Counted from the first letter of the stretch, positions 6,867-12,943 are shown. The stretch is 15,255 nucleotides of DNA from Actinomycetes bacterium (GCA_024227975.1 JAAETV010000207.1:1-15255), one strand, 5' to 3'. Notes: generated from the sequence alone by a model not told the origin. A program made the numbers and translations.

Positions 6867-7430
6867 ATGTTGACCAAGGCCGACTGGCGGCAACGGGCCA
6901 AGCAGGCCAGGGTCGGGATCACTCTCGACCCGGTGCGACACTGTGAGGGCCTGGCTCGATTCCTGGCCTCGGATGCTGTCGGTGAGGGCTGGGTGCTCGG
7001 CTACCAAGCCATGACGGGCGAGGCCGACCTCTCACCCCTGTTCGCTATGCCAGGGCTTGGACCCTTCGCCGTGACTCGCACCCCCGACGACGGTGTGGAC
7101 TTGACGGTGCATCCCCTCGACAGCCCGAGCGAGCTCCACCCCTACGGGTTCCGTCAGCCGGTGGCCGACGCCGCGATCGTGGCCGACGCCGAGATTGCTG
7201 CTGTACTGGTGCCGGGCCTGGCCTTCGATCGGCTCGGAGGTCGGCTGGGGCGAGGCAAGGGCTACTACGACCGGCTCCTGGGTCGCCTGGGACCTGGCAG
7301 CGTCTTGATCGGGATCACCGGGGGCTACATCGTGGCCGAGTTGCCGACCGAGGCCCACGATGTCGTCATGACCCATCTCTCAGGCGATTTTGGTGTCGTT
7401 CCCGTCCCCCTCGACGAGCCTCTGGACTAG
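6867..7430 (+). CDS. 5-formyltetrahydrofolate cyclo-ligase
   Basis: A 187-residue protein matching the 5-FCL (MTHFS, YgfA/YqgN) family in length and motifs. It converts 5-formyl-THF plus ATP to 5,10-methenyl-THF, returning an inhibitory folate to the one-carbon pool. The N-terminus has the basic ATP-binding helix (KADWRQRAKQAR, 4-15). The family signature LVPGLAFDRLGGRLGRGKGY occupies 114-133 followed by YDRLL, containing the Gly-rich RGKGYYD nucleotide/folate loop. A GEADLSPL segment at 51-58 and HPYGFRQP at 91-98 (equivalent to the family's YGIREP-type folate-binding motif) are also seen. ATG 6867 is the natural start. It is convergent with the peroxiredoxin gene, 24 bp away. Confidence 0.93.
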   Translation: MLTKADWRQRAKQARVGITLDPVRHCEGLARFLASDAVGEGWVLGYQAMTGEADLSPLFAMPGLGPFAVTRTPDDGVDLTVHPLDSPSELHPYGFRQPVADAAIVADAEIAAVLVPGLAFDRLGGRLGRGKGYYDRLLGRLGPGSVLIGITGGYIVAELPTEAHDVVMTHLSGDFGVVPVPLDEPLD

Positions 7431-7454
7431 GTGTGTCGGGACGAGGGTGCTCGA

Positions 7455-7916
7455 TCAGCGGGCCGCGGCCGCCAGATCGGCCAGCACCTCGGCGGCGTGG
7501 CCACCGGGGTCTTCCACCTCGTAGGTCTTGACGATGGAGCCCTCTCCATCGATCAGGTAGCTGATCCGCTGAGCGAAGTCAGCGAGACGGTCGTCGGGGT
7601 CGCGCAAGACCTCATAGGCCGTTCCCACCATCTTGTCGGGGTCTGAGAGGAGGGAGAAGGGGAAGTCGAACTTGGAGCGAAATGCTTGGTTGTCGGCGGG
7701 GACATCGAACGAGATGCCAAACACGGTGCAGTTGGCGTCGGCAAATGCTTGGGCCTGATCACGCAGGCCCTGACCTTGAAGCGTTCAACCGGGGGTGTCA
7801 GCCTTGGGATACCACCACAGCAGGACCCAGCTTCCTTTCTGGTCGGAGAGAGAGGTTGGGTTGCCGTCCTGGTCATCAACGGTGAAATCGGGGGCTTGGG
7901 AGCCAGCATCGAGCAT
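7455..7916 (-). CDS. bcp: Selenocysteine-containing peroxiredoxin, BCP/PrxQ type (in-frame TGA read as Sec)
   Basis: Read through one in-frame TGA (7785-7787), the frame encodes 153 residues of a complete thiol-peroxidase of the AhpC/TSA BCP class, which reduces hydrogen peroxide and organic hydroperoxides in the cytoplasm. The order is AGSQAPDFT (4-12), the DGNPTSLSD turn, then YPKADTPG-Sec-T (36-45), LRDQAQAF (51-58), FGISFD (66-71), SDPDKMVGTAYEV (91-103) and QRISYLID with active-site Arg117. The TGA falls exactly at the peroxidatic Cys of PxxxTxxC (Pro37, Thr41, Sec44). A hairpin resembling a bacterial SECIS follows. There is no resolving Cys five residues later; the only cysteine is Cys63. 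ATG 7916 gives the usual Prx N-terminus and has TATCCT 7 nt upstream; ATG 7937 is an alternative. A true terminal TGA is at 7455-7457. A nonsense-mutated gene is the competing explanation, which I think less likely because the rest is intact. Confidence 0.85.
7747..7787 (-). promoter_or_regulatory. Candidate bacterial SECIS stem-loop
   Basis: In the mRNA, 14 nt after the UGA, GGGCCUG pairs perfectly with CAGGCCC (plus-strand 7751-7770) around the 6-nt loop CGUGAU. The loop begins 21 nt after the UGA and its second base is G, fitting the known bacterial SECIS pattern (short apical loop with an early G, about 16-37 nt from UGA). A lower stem GCUU/AAGC (7779-7782 with 7747-7750) can form across an 8-nt left-side bulge. 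SelB would bind it to deliver Sec-tRNA. Confidence 0.75.
7785..7787 (-). other. In-frame TGA, predicted selenocysteine codon (Sec44)
   Basis: On the minus strand the codons are ACC CCC GGT TGA ACG CTT CAA. The protein context T-P-G-[TGA]-T-L is the peroxidatic-cysteine site of BCP-type peroxiredoxins (TPGCT). Upstream and downstream frames are the same, with no indel needed to join them. Confidence 0.85.
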
Positions 7917-7923
7917 GAGGCCG

Positions 7924-7929
7924 AGGATA
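7924..7929 (-). promoter_or_regulatory. Candidate -10 box of a leaderless promoter for the peroxiredoxin gene
   Basis: TATCCT on the minus strand lies 7 nt before ATG 7916. If used, it excludes the upstream ATG at 7937 and supports the shorter N-terminus. Confidence 0.4.
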
Positions 7930-7949
7930 GTAGCCATGGGGGTCGTGTC

Positions 7950-7961
7950 GCCCGATCGGGC
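7950..7961. promoter_or_regulatory. 12-bp perfect palindrome in a divergent promoter region
   Basis: GCCCGATCGGGC is its own reverse complement. It lies in the 63-bp spacer between the peroxiredoxin gene (-) and the DUF3039 gene (+), overlapping the place where the -35 of the peroxiredoxin promoter would be. It could be an operator for a dimeric regulator; no family can be named. Confidence 0.35.
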
Positions 7962-7979
7962 CTGTGCGAGGATGGGGCC

Positions 7980-8216
7980 ATGACAGATGTGGATGTGGCC
8001 CCAACGGTGCCAGACACCGATCGACTACTGGACGACGGCGGTGATCATGATCGCTTCGCCCACTACGTCCGCAAGGACAAGATCGTGTCGAGCGCAGTCG
8101 AGGGCAATGCCGTCATCGCCTTGTGTGGCAAGAAGTGGGTCCCCAGCCGGAATCCCGAGCGCTTCCCCGTCTGCCCGGAGTGCAAGGAGATCTTCGAGAG
8201 CTTGCGGGGCGAATGA
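7980..8216 (+). CDS. DUF3039 protein, small putative zinc-binding protein
   Basis: A 78-residue actinobacterial protein of the DUF3039 family: HYVRKDKIVSSAVEG at 28-42, ALCGKKWVPSRNPERFPVCP at 47-66 and ECKEIFESL to the end. His28, Cys49, Cys65 and Cys68 (H-Cx15-C-x2-C pattern) could hold a metal such as zinc; this is inference from spacing. No function is established that I know of. ATG 7980 is chosen because GAGG lies 8 nt upstream and the preceding sequence belongs to the divergent spacer. Its TGA overlaps the ATG of the nucleoside hydrolase (ATGA), so the two are translationally coupled and this small gene leads the salvage operon. Confidence 0.9.
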   Translation: MTDVDVAPTVPDTDRLLDDGGDHDRFAHYVRKDKIVSSAVEGNAVIALCGKKWVPSRNPERFPVCPECKEIFESLRGE

Positions 8217-9142
8217 AACCGCGGGTCATAGTCGATTGTGATCCCGGCCTCGATGATGCGGCCGCTCTCGTCGTCGCCAACCATTTTGCTGATCTGGTAG
8301 GCATCACCACCGTTGGCGGCAATGCCCCCCTGGCCGACGTGACGACCAATGCTCTACTCACTGCGCAGGTGTTCGGGATCGACGTTGGGGTCCACGCCGG
8401 AGCTGAGCGTCCACTGGTGGCTGAGCCCCGTCATGCCCCGGAGATTCATGGTGAGCACGGCTTCGATGGGCCGACCCTGCCTGAGTTGGACCATGTCGTC
8501 GTCTCCAGTGATGCCATCGACTACCTGATCGAGACGATCAGGGGGGAGGAGGGATTGTGGCTCATCCCCACCGGACCCATGACCAACATCGCCCTGGCTT
8601 TGCGGTCGGCCCCTGACCTGGCCCCACGGTTGGCTGGGATCAGTTTCATGGGCGGGTCGGCCACCTTTGGCAACCACAGTGCGGTTGCTGAGTTCAACAT
8701 TCTGGTCGACCCGGAGGCGGCGGCAGCGGTGCTGGCCACCGACACCACCATCGTCATGGCTGGGCTCGACCTGACCCACCAGTTCGTAGTCGATGATGAG
8801 CTGGCGTCCAGGCTCCGAGCTCACAGCACCGACGGAGCCGCCATGCTGGCTGACCTGGTCATGGCCTACCTGGACCAGTTGGAGGCAATCCGCGGTGTGC
8901 GCCGCGGTGGGCTCCACGATCCCTGTGCCGTCCTGGCTGTGACCCACCCCGAGATCGTGGGCCGAACCCGTCGTCGGGTTGAGGTCGAGCTGAGTGGGAC
9001 TCACACCAGAGCCATGACCGTGGTCGACCAGCGACTCCCGCCTGGGGTCGATGACCCCACGGGCAATGTCTGGCATGGTCACACCCTCGACCATCCGGCT
9101 GCTCTGGCCGCCCTGATGGAGGCCGTGGCCGCCCATGGCTGA
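8213..9142 (+). CDS. Inosine/uridine-preferring nucleoside hydrolase family protein
   Basis: A 309-residue, full-length nucleoside N-ribohydrolase. The calcium/ribose motif DCDPGLDDA is at 8-16 (Asp8, Asp10, Asp14, Asp15, the same numbering as the Crithidia enzyme). TGPMTNIALAL is at 120-130, MGGSATFGNHSAVAEFNI at 146-163 with the ribose-binding Glu160/Asn162, DPEAA at 166-170, and HDPCAV at 235-240 with the active-site His235 and calcium-ligand Asp236. It hydrolyses ribonucleosides to base plus ribose, probably in the cytoplasm since no signal peptide is seen. Base preference cannot be told. The ATG overlaps the DUF3039 stop, and the end overlaps the ribokinase start by 8 bp, so product ribose can be phosphorylated by the next gene's product. 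Confidence 0.95.
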   Translation: MKPRVIVDCDPGLDDAAALVVANHFADLVGITTVGGNAPLADVTTNALLTAQVFGIDVGVHAGAERPLVAEPRHAPEIHGEHGFDGPTLPELDHVVVSSDAIDYLIETIRGEEGLWLIPTGPMTNIALALRSAPDLAPRLAGISFMGGSATFGNHSAVAEFNILVDPEAAAAVLATDTTIVMAGLDLTHQFVVDDELASRLRAHSTDGAAMLADLVMAYLDQLEAIRGVRRGGLHDPCAVLAVTHPEIVGRTRRRVEVELSGTHTRAMTVVDQRLPPGVDDPTGNVWHGHTLDHPAALAALMEAVAAHG

Positions 9143-10112
9143 GCCATCGGCCACTGGGGCCAAGCTCGATGTCGTCGTGGTCGGCAGCGCCAATATCGAC
9201 CTGTCGATTTCCGTCGACGTTCTCCCCGGACCGGGCGAGACCGTGCTCGGCGGCGATGTGCTGAGAGGGGCCGGGGGCAAGGGAGCAAACCAGGCAGTGG
9301 CAGCAGCCCGGCTAGGGGCAAAGGTCGCGTTCGTGGGACGAGTCGGCGACGACGAAGCCGGACGCTGGTTGCGGGACAAGCTCGAAGGGGACGGGATCGA
9401 CCTGCGGGGACTGCTGAATACACGAGATGTCTCGACGGGGCTGGCCGTGATCGCGGTCGACGGGGCGGGGGAAAACAGCATCGTCGTCGCCTCGGGAGCG
9501 AACAACCGGCTGAGCCCAGACGATCTGAACAAGGTCGCCAGCCTCATTGGCTCAGCGTCGGTGGTTCTGACCCAGTTGGAATCCCCGCTGGAGGTCGTCA
9601 ATGGGCTTCGAGCCGTGACACCAGGCCGGCTCGTCCTCAACCCGGCGCCAGCCCGGCTCGGGATCGACCTCAGCCGTTTCGACGTGGTGGTGCCGAACCG
9701 GGGAGAGCTTGCCCTTCTGGCCGGAGGCACCGCCACCCCAGATCTGGCCACCGTTGCCGACCAGGCCCGATCACTCGACGTAGCGGTGGTCATCGTGACA
9801 CTGGGGGCGCTGGGAGCGATGGCGGTGTTCAATGAGCGCCCAGGGGCCGGAACTGGAACGGGTTCGGAGGCCGGGACCGCGGCCGAGGTCGTCGTCCTGC
9901 CGGCTGTGCCAGTGACTGCCGTCGACACCACAGCCGCCGGTGACACGTTCTGTGGTGCCCTCGCCGTTGCCATGGCCAATGGGGCGGGCATGGTCGACGC
10001 CATGGGGTGGGCCATTCGGGTCGCCGGTCACACGGTCGCCAAAAGGGGGGCCCAGGACTCCATCCCGTACCTGGCCGATGTCGGGTCCTGGGAGGGTCAG
10101 GTCACTTCCTAG
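9135..10112 (+). CDS. rbsK: Ribokinase (PfkB family)
   Basis: A 325-residue sugar kinase that makes ribose 5-phosphate from ribose and ATP. PfkB signature 1 is at 45-60 (GAGGKGANQAVAAARL) and signature 2, DTTAAGDTFCGAL, at 264-276 with catalytic base Asp270 and the anion hole Ala267-Gly269. The substrate motif GSANIDL is at 17-23, VGRVGDD at 67-73, NPAPA at 169-173, PNRGEL (187-192) in place of the usual PNExE, and VTLGALGA (221-228) for ATP binding. Residues 235-250 are a Gly/Thr-rich insertion (PGAGTGTGSEAGTAAE) between two strands, longer than usual. The start overlaps the nucleoside hydrolase by 8 bp. Context strongly favours ribose as substrate; other PfkB sugars are not excluded. It converges on galE, 14 bp away. 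Confidence 0.92.
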   Translation: MAEPSATGAKLDVVVVGSANIDLSISVDVLPGPGETVLGGDVLRGAGGKGANQAVAAARLGAKVAFVGRVGDDEAGRWLRDKLEGDGIDLRGLLNTRDVSTGLAVIAVDGAGENSIVVASGANNRLSPDDLNKVASLIGSASVVLTQLESPLEVVNGLRAVTPGRLVLNPAPARLGIDLSRFDVVVPNRGELALLAGGTATPDLATVADQARSLDVAVVIVTLGALGAMAVFNERPGAGTGTGSEAGTAAEVVVLPAVPVTAVDTTAAGDTFCGALAVAMANGAGMVDAMGWAIRVAGHTVAKRGAQDSIPYLADVGSWEGQVTS

Positions 10113-10126
10113 CGGGCCAGAGGTGC

Positions 10127-11155
10127 TCAGCCCAGGGCCGCAACCGAGGCGAATCCCTCGGGATGTCTTGATTGCCAGTTCCAGGCATCGACCAGCATGG
10201 CGTCGAGGCTCCGATCAGCCCGCCACTCCAGCTCACGATTGGCCTTTGACGGGTCAGCCAGTGAGGTGGCGATATCACCGGCCCGGCGATCGACGACCTC
10301 GAACGGGACCTCCTTGCCACTCACGTTCTCCGTGGTCTTGATGATGTCGAGGACCGACGAGCCGGTGCCGGTACCGAGGTTGAAGACATCACAACCGTCC
10401 GGGGGGTGGTCGAGGGCCGCTAGATGGCCATTGGCCAGGTCGAGGACATGGATGTAGTCGCGAACCCCAGTCCCGTCGTGGGTGTCCCAATCGTCGCCGA
10501 AGACCTGAACATGGTCCCGACGGCCGACCGCCACCTGCATGATGAAGGGCACCAGATTGTTCGGGGTCCCGCGGGGGTCTTCACCAAGGTCGCCACTGGG
10601 GTGTGCTCCTACCGGATTGAAGTACCGGAGAAGGCTGATCTGCCAACCGTCTCCGGTGGCCCCGACATCACGACAGATATCCTCGATCATCAGTTTGGTC
10701 CGACCGTACGGGTTGGTGGGGCCGGTGCGAGCTGTCTCGGGCATGGGGAGTACCTCAGGCTCGCCGTAGACGGTCGCTGACGACGAGAACACCAGCTGGC
10801 GGACGTCGTGAGCGTCCATCTCGTTCAAGAGGTTCAGGGTCGAGGTCAGATTGGCTTGGTAGTAGCGGAGGGGGAGCTCGACGCTCTCACCAACGGCTTT
10901 GAGCCCTGCGAAATGGATGACCGCCTCGATCGGGTAGCAGTCGAACAGTTTCCTGACTGCTTCGGAGTCGGTCAGATCCAACTGTTCGAAGGCCACCGGC
11001 CGATCACCCAGTCTCGACACGACGTCAATCGCTTCGGCCGAGCTGTTCGAGAGATTGTCGGCGATCACTACATCGAAGCCGCGTTCGATCAGCCGCACGC
11101 TCGTGTGGCTGCCGATATAGCCAGCTCCACCAGTCACCAGAACAGTTCGAGTCAT
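10127..11155 (-). CDS. galE: UDP-glucose 4-epimerase
   Basis: A 342-residue short-chain-dehydrogenase-fold epimerase interconverting UDP-glucose and UDP-galactose with bound NAD, supplying galactose units for polysaccharide. The NAD loop GGAGYIGSH is at 9-17, DNLSNSS at 33-39, HFAGLKAVGES at 81-91, catalytic FSSSATVYG at 123-131, and the Tyr150-x3-Lys154 pair in NPYGRTKLMIE. The substrate-binding stretch RYFNPVGAHPSG and RDYIHVLDLA are also present, with NLGTGTGSSV near 270. These are all canonical GalE features; specificity for UDP-GlcNAc cannot be excluded. ATG 11155 is chosen because the protein starts directly at the NAD-binding strand and AGGA lies 5 nt upstream; a longer upstream extension has no family similarity. 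Monocistronic by appearance. Confidence 0.95.
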   Translation of the reverse strand: MTRTVLVTGGAGYIGSHTSVRLIERGFDVVIADNLSNSSAEAIDVVSRLGDRPVAFEQLDLTDSEAVRKLFDCYPIEAVIHFAGLKAVGESVELPLRYYQANLTSTLNLLNEMDAHDVRQLVFSSSATVYGEPEVLPMPETARTGPTNPYGRTKLMIEDICRDVGATGDGWQISLLRYFNPVGAHPSGDLGEDPRGTPNNLVPFIMQVAVGRRDHVQVFGDDWDTHDGTGVRDYIHVLDLANGHLAALDHPPDGCDVFNLGTGTGSSVLDIIKTTENVSGKEVPFEVVDRRAGDIATSLADPSKANRELEWRADRSLDAMLVDAWNWQSRHPEGFASVAALG

Positions 11156-11161
11156 GGTCTT

Positions 11162-11174
11162 CCTATCGGATAGG
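11162..11174. promoter_or_regulatory. Perfect inverted repeat overlapping the galE ribosome-binding site
   Basis: CCTATC-G-GATAGG is a 6+1+6 bp inverted repeat. On the minus strand its right arm runs into AGGA, the ribosome-binding site of galE. It could be an operator, or its outer four pairs could form a small hairpin that hides AGGA. Confidence 0.35.
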
Positions 11175-11365
11175 CGGGCGAGGACAGGAGGGCGGGGCCA
11201 ATATCGTGGAGAATCAGCCGTTCTAGAAGCAGCCAACCGTAGCGCGGCCTGGGTCAGACTTTTTTCGCCCCGGGGTGCACGGTGGGCCCGATCTGGTCTA
11301 CCGCAGTGGGGTAGGGAGCCTGGGTGGAGGTGAGGAGCGGGTCACACGATCGCAAGCCATCCGCG

Positions 11366-11392
11366 TTGATGCACCAATACAGTCGCTAGGAT
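11366..11392 (+). promoter_or_regulatory. Candidate sigma-70-like promoter for the RDD operon
   Basis: TTGATG at 11366-11371 and TAGGAT at 11387-11392 are separated by 15 bp, slightly short of optimal. A leader of about 25 nt would follow, containing GGGAG about 5 nt before the GTG start at 11424. Confidence 0.4.
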
Positions 11393-11423
11393 CCAGGCGA
11401 GCTCTTGGGAAGAGGGAGATGAC

Positions 11424-12029
11424 GTGACTGACAGTTCTGCGACGCAGCCGCCGGGATGGTACTACGCACAAGGCGATCCGCCAGGCACGCAGCGCTACTG
11501 GGATGGTTCGCAGTGGGTTGGCAGCCCACAGGCCGCCCAGGGGGCTGGCGCTGGCGAACCGGCCTCATATGGCCAGGCCGGATTTGCCGCCGGTGGGGCT
11601 GGTAATCCGGCCGAGTACGGAAGCCGAGTAATCGCCTACCTGATCGATGCTGGCATCGTTCTCGCCGTCTACATCGTCTTCGCGATCCTGGCCCTCATAG
11701 CCGGTGCTATCAGCGATGGGCTGGGCACGCTCGTTGGCCTCGTTGGCCTCTTGGCCTACATCGGCGTCTTGGTCTGGAATACGATCATCCGCCAGGGCAC
11801 GACGGGCCAGTCGATCGGCAAAGAGCAGCAGAACATCAAGCTCGTTGCCGATGCAACCGGTCAACCGGTCGGTGGCGGTATGGCTTTTGTCCGGTTGCTG
11901 GTGGCCGGCGTCATCTCGTTCGTCTCCTGCGGCATCGCCGGTCTCCTCGACTACCTGTGGCCCTTGTGGGATCAGGACAAGAAGCGCCTCACCGACAAGA
12001 TCCTCAACTTCAGCGTGGTAAACGCCTAG
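11424..12029 (+). CDS. DUF2510-RDD membrane protein (copy 1)
   Basis: A 201-residue protein with an N-terminal DUF2510 motif (PPGWYYAQGDPPGTQRYWDG at 9-28 then QW), a Gly/Ala-rich linker to about 63, and an RDD domain from 65. The RDD domain begins with GSRVIAYLIDAGI (Arg68, Asp75), has hydrophobic helices at about 71-95, 99-121 and 155-176, a QGTTGQSIGKEQQNIKLV loop, and ends DKKRLTDKILNFSVV. RDD proteins are small membrane proteins, some linked to ion transport; DUF2510 is a cytoplasmic Trp-rich motif of unknown role common in actinobacteria. The GTG start has GGGAG 5 nt upstream; the nearby ATG at 11418 is closed by an immediate TGA. Copy 2 follows after 9 bp. Confidence 0.9.
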   Translation: MTDSSATQPPGWYYAQGDPPGTQRYWDGSQWVGSPQAAQGAGAGEPASYGQAGFAAGGAGNPAEYGSRVIAYLIDAGIVLAVYIVFAILALIAGAISDGLGTLVGLVGLLAYIGVLVWNTIIRQGTTGQSIGKEQQNIKLVADATGQPVGGGMAFVRLLVAGVISFVSCGIAGLLDYLWPLWDQDKKRLTDKILNFSVVNA

Positions 12030-12038
12030 CGCGACACC

Positions 12039-12674
12039 ATGTCGGAAGGCCCACGGCAACAGCCAGCGGGGTGGTACTACGCCGAGGGCGACCCCCCTGG
12101 AACCCAGCGCTACTGGGATGGCGAGCAGTGGGAAGGTGAACCAGTGCCGGTCCTGGGCTTGACTGACGGGGCCAAGGCGAAGATCACTGACGGCCCCGAT
12201 CTGGCTGAACCAATTGCTCGGATCGGGGCCCGCGTGATCGACCTCGTTGTCTGGTTGGTCATTGGCTTGATAGTCCGATCAGTGATCATTGGGCCTGGGG
12301 GCCAGAGCCCCGATGAGCTGGCGGAGATCAGCTACGCCCGCGGGGCGGCGAACGCCGTTCTGAACACCATCTTCGTCTCGGCCTACGAGATGGCCATGGT
12401 TGCAACCCGTCGGGCCACCTTGGGCAAGATGGTTCTGGGGCTCGAAGTAGCCACCCTCAGTGGGGCCCCGGTTGATCTGAGCGTCGCCGTCAGACGGGTT
12501 GTCCACTACCTGGGCCTCGGTCTATTGATCTCGCTGACCGGAACGGTGGGGTTGTTCTTCTACCTAGTCCTGGTCTTGATCGCTATCGTTGGCCTCGTGT
12601 TCTTGTTCATAGACCCCAAACGCCAGACCGTGTGGGACAAGATTGCCGGTACGACGGTGGTTTCGGTCCGATGA
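12039..12674 (+). CDS. DUF2510-RDD membrane protein (copy 2)
   Basis: A 211-residue paralogue of the preceding gene with the same layout. DUF2510 is at 9-32 (PAGWYYAEGDPPGTQRYWDG then EQW), there is a short linker, and an RDD domain from about 58 with ARVIDLVVWLVIGLIV (64-79), a central segment with TLGKMVLGLEVATLSG (127-142), two closely spaced hydrophobic helices at 155-190, and the RDD-like end DPKRQTVWDKIAGTTVV. The DUF2510 parts are nearly identical between copies while the RDD parts have diverged widely, so the duplication is not recent or the N-termini are under stronger constraint. The ATG is 9 bp after copy 1 with no strong ribosome-binding site, suggesting coupling. Its TGA overlaps the ATG of the following small gene. 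Confidence 0.9.
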   Translation: MSEGPRQQPAGWYYAEGDPPGTQRYWDGEQWEGEPVPVLGLTDGAKAKITDGPDLAEPIARIGARVIDLVVWLVIGLIVRSVIIGPGGQSPDELAEISYARGAANAVLNTIFVSAYEMAMVATRRATLGKMVLGLEVATLSGAPVDLSVAVRRVVHYLGLGLLISLTGTVGLFFYLVLVLIAIVGLVFLFIDPKRQTVWDKIAGTTVVSVR

Positions 12675-12853
12675 CCCGCCGCTCCGGTACCAGCAGGACC
12701 AGCCAAGCCGGCAGCGGGAGTGGGCCAGGGCGAGCTGAGCGTCCCTATCCCAGCCTCCGCCAGCGCAAGCCGTTTGCATACTGGCTGGCCATCATCGGTG
12801 TCGTGGCTCTTGTACTGAGTACAATTGCATCGTTCCTGAGTGCGATTCTCTGA
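12671..12853 (+). CDS. Small single-span membrane protein
   Basis: A 60-residue protein: a basic, Ser/Gly-rich N-terminus (MTRRSGTSRTSQAGSGSGPG), a basic PSLRQRKPF stretch, and one hydrophobic segment at about 36-58 (AYWLAIIGVVALVLSTIASF), giving a cytoplasmic N-terminus by the positive-inside rule. It has no recognised domain. Its ATG overlaps the TGA of the second RDD gene (ATGA), so it is very likely translated and made with the RDD proteins. It is short enough to be missed by automatic annotation. Confidence 0.7.
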   Translation: MTRRSGTSRTSQAGSGSGPGRAERPYPSLRQRKPFAYWLAIIGVVALVLSTIASFLSAIL

Positions 12854-12881
12854 TTGATGAGCCATCATTGAAAGAGGTGCG

Positions 12882-12909
12882 TTGACGGTTTGGAGTAGCG
12901 GCCGACAAT
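12882..12909 (+). promoter_or_regulatory. Candidate carD promoter
   Basis: TTGACG at 12882-12887 and GACAAT at 12904-12909 are spaced by 16 bp and resemble the sigma-70 consensus. The predicted leader is about 28 nt and includes the ribosome-binding site GAGGAG (12934-12939), 4 nt before ATG 12944. Confidence 0.5.
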
Positions 12910-12943
12910 GGTGCACCCTGGGCATTGCCTACCGAGGAGTCAG

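Larger units (their letters stand above)
11156..11423. promoter_or_regulatory. 268-bp divergent intergenic region between galE and the RDD operon
   Basis: The longest gene-free stretch. It contains the inverted repeat next to galE, a six-T run (11260-11265) without a GC stem in front of it, and a promoter for the RDD operon near its right end. I see no RNA gene. A galE promoter must lie here but no clear -35/-10 pair stands out on the minus strand. Confidence 0.5.

Noticed and set aside
6798..7007. N-terminal extension of the M20 protein by 70 residues
   Set aside because: The extension overlaps the divergent cyclo-ligase gene and its promoter, has no M20 similarity, and the ATG at 6797 has a well-placed -10 box.
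7455..7937. Reading the peroxiredoxin as a frameshifted or nonsense-disrupted pseudogene
   Set aside because: Both halves are in one frame, all other family motifs are intact, the TGA is exactly at the catalytic cysteine, and a SECIS-like hairpin follows. It remains the main alternative if no Sec machinery is found.
7553..8017. Long minus-strand open frame overlapping the peroxiredoxin
   Set aside because: Its product is Ser/Pro/Arg-rich without any motif and runs across the peroxiredoxin and the start of the DUF3039 gene; it is an off-frame shadow.
8354..10015. 553-codon open frame on the minus strand
   Set aside because: It is antisense to the nucleoside hydrolase and ribokinase genes, which have complete catalytic motifs; the predicted protein is low complexity. 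High-GC DNA produces such frames.
11260..11265. Six-T run as an intrinsic terminator
   Set aside because: No GC-rich stem precedes it on either strand, and it lies between two divergent genes where no terminator is expected.
12854..12881. Small TGATG-AGC-CATCA hairpin after the RDD operon as a terminator
   Set aside because: The stem is only four to five weak pairs and no T-run follows.
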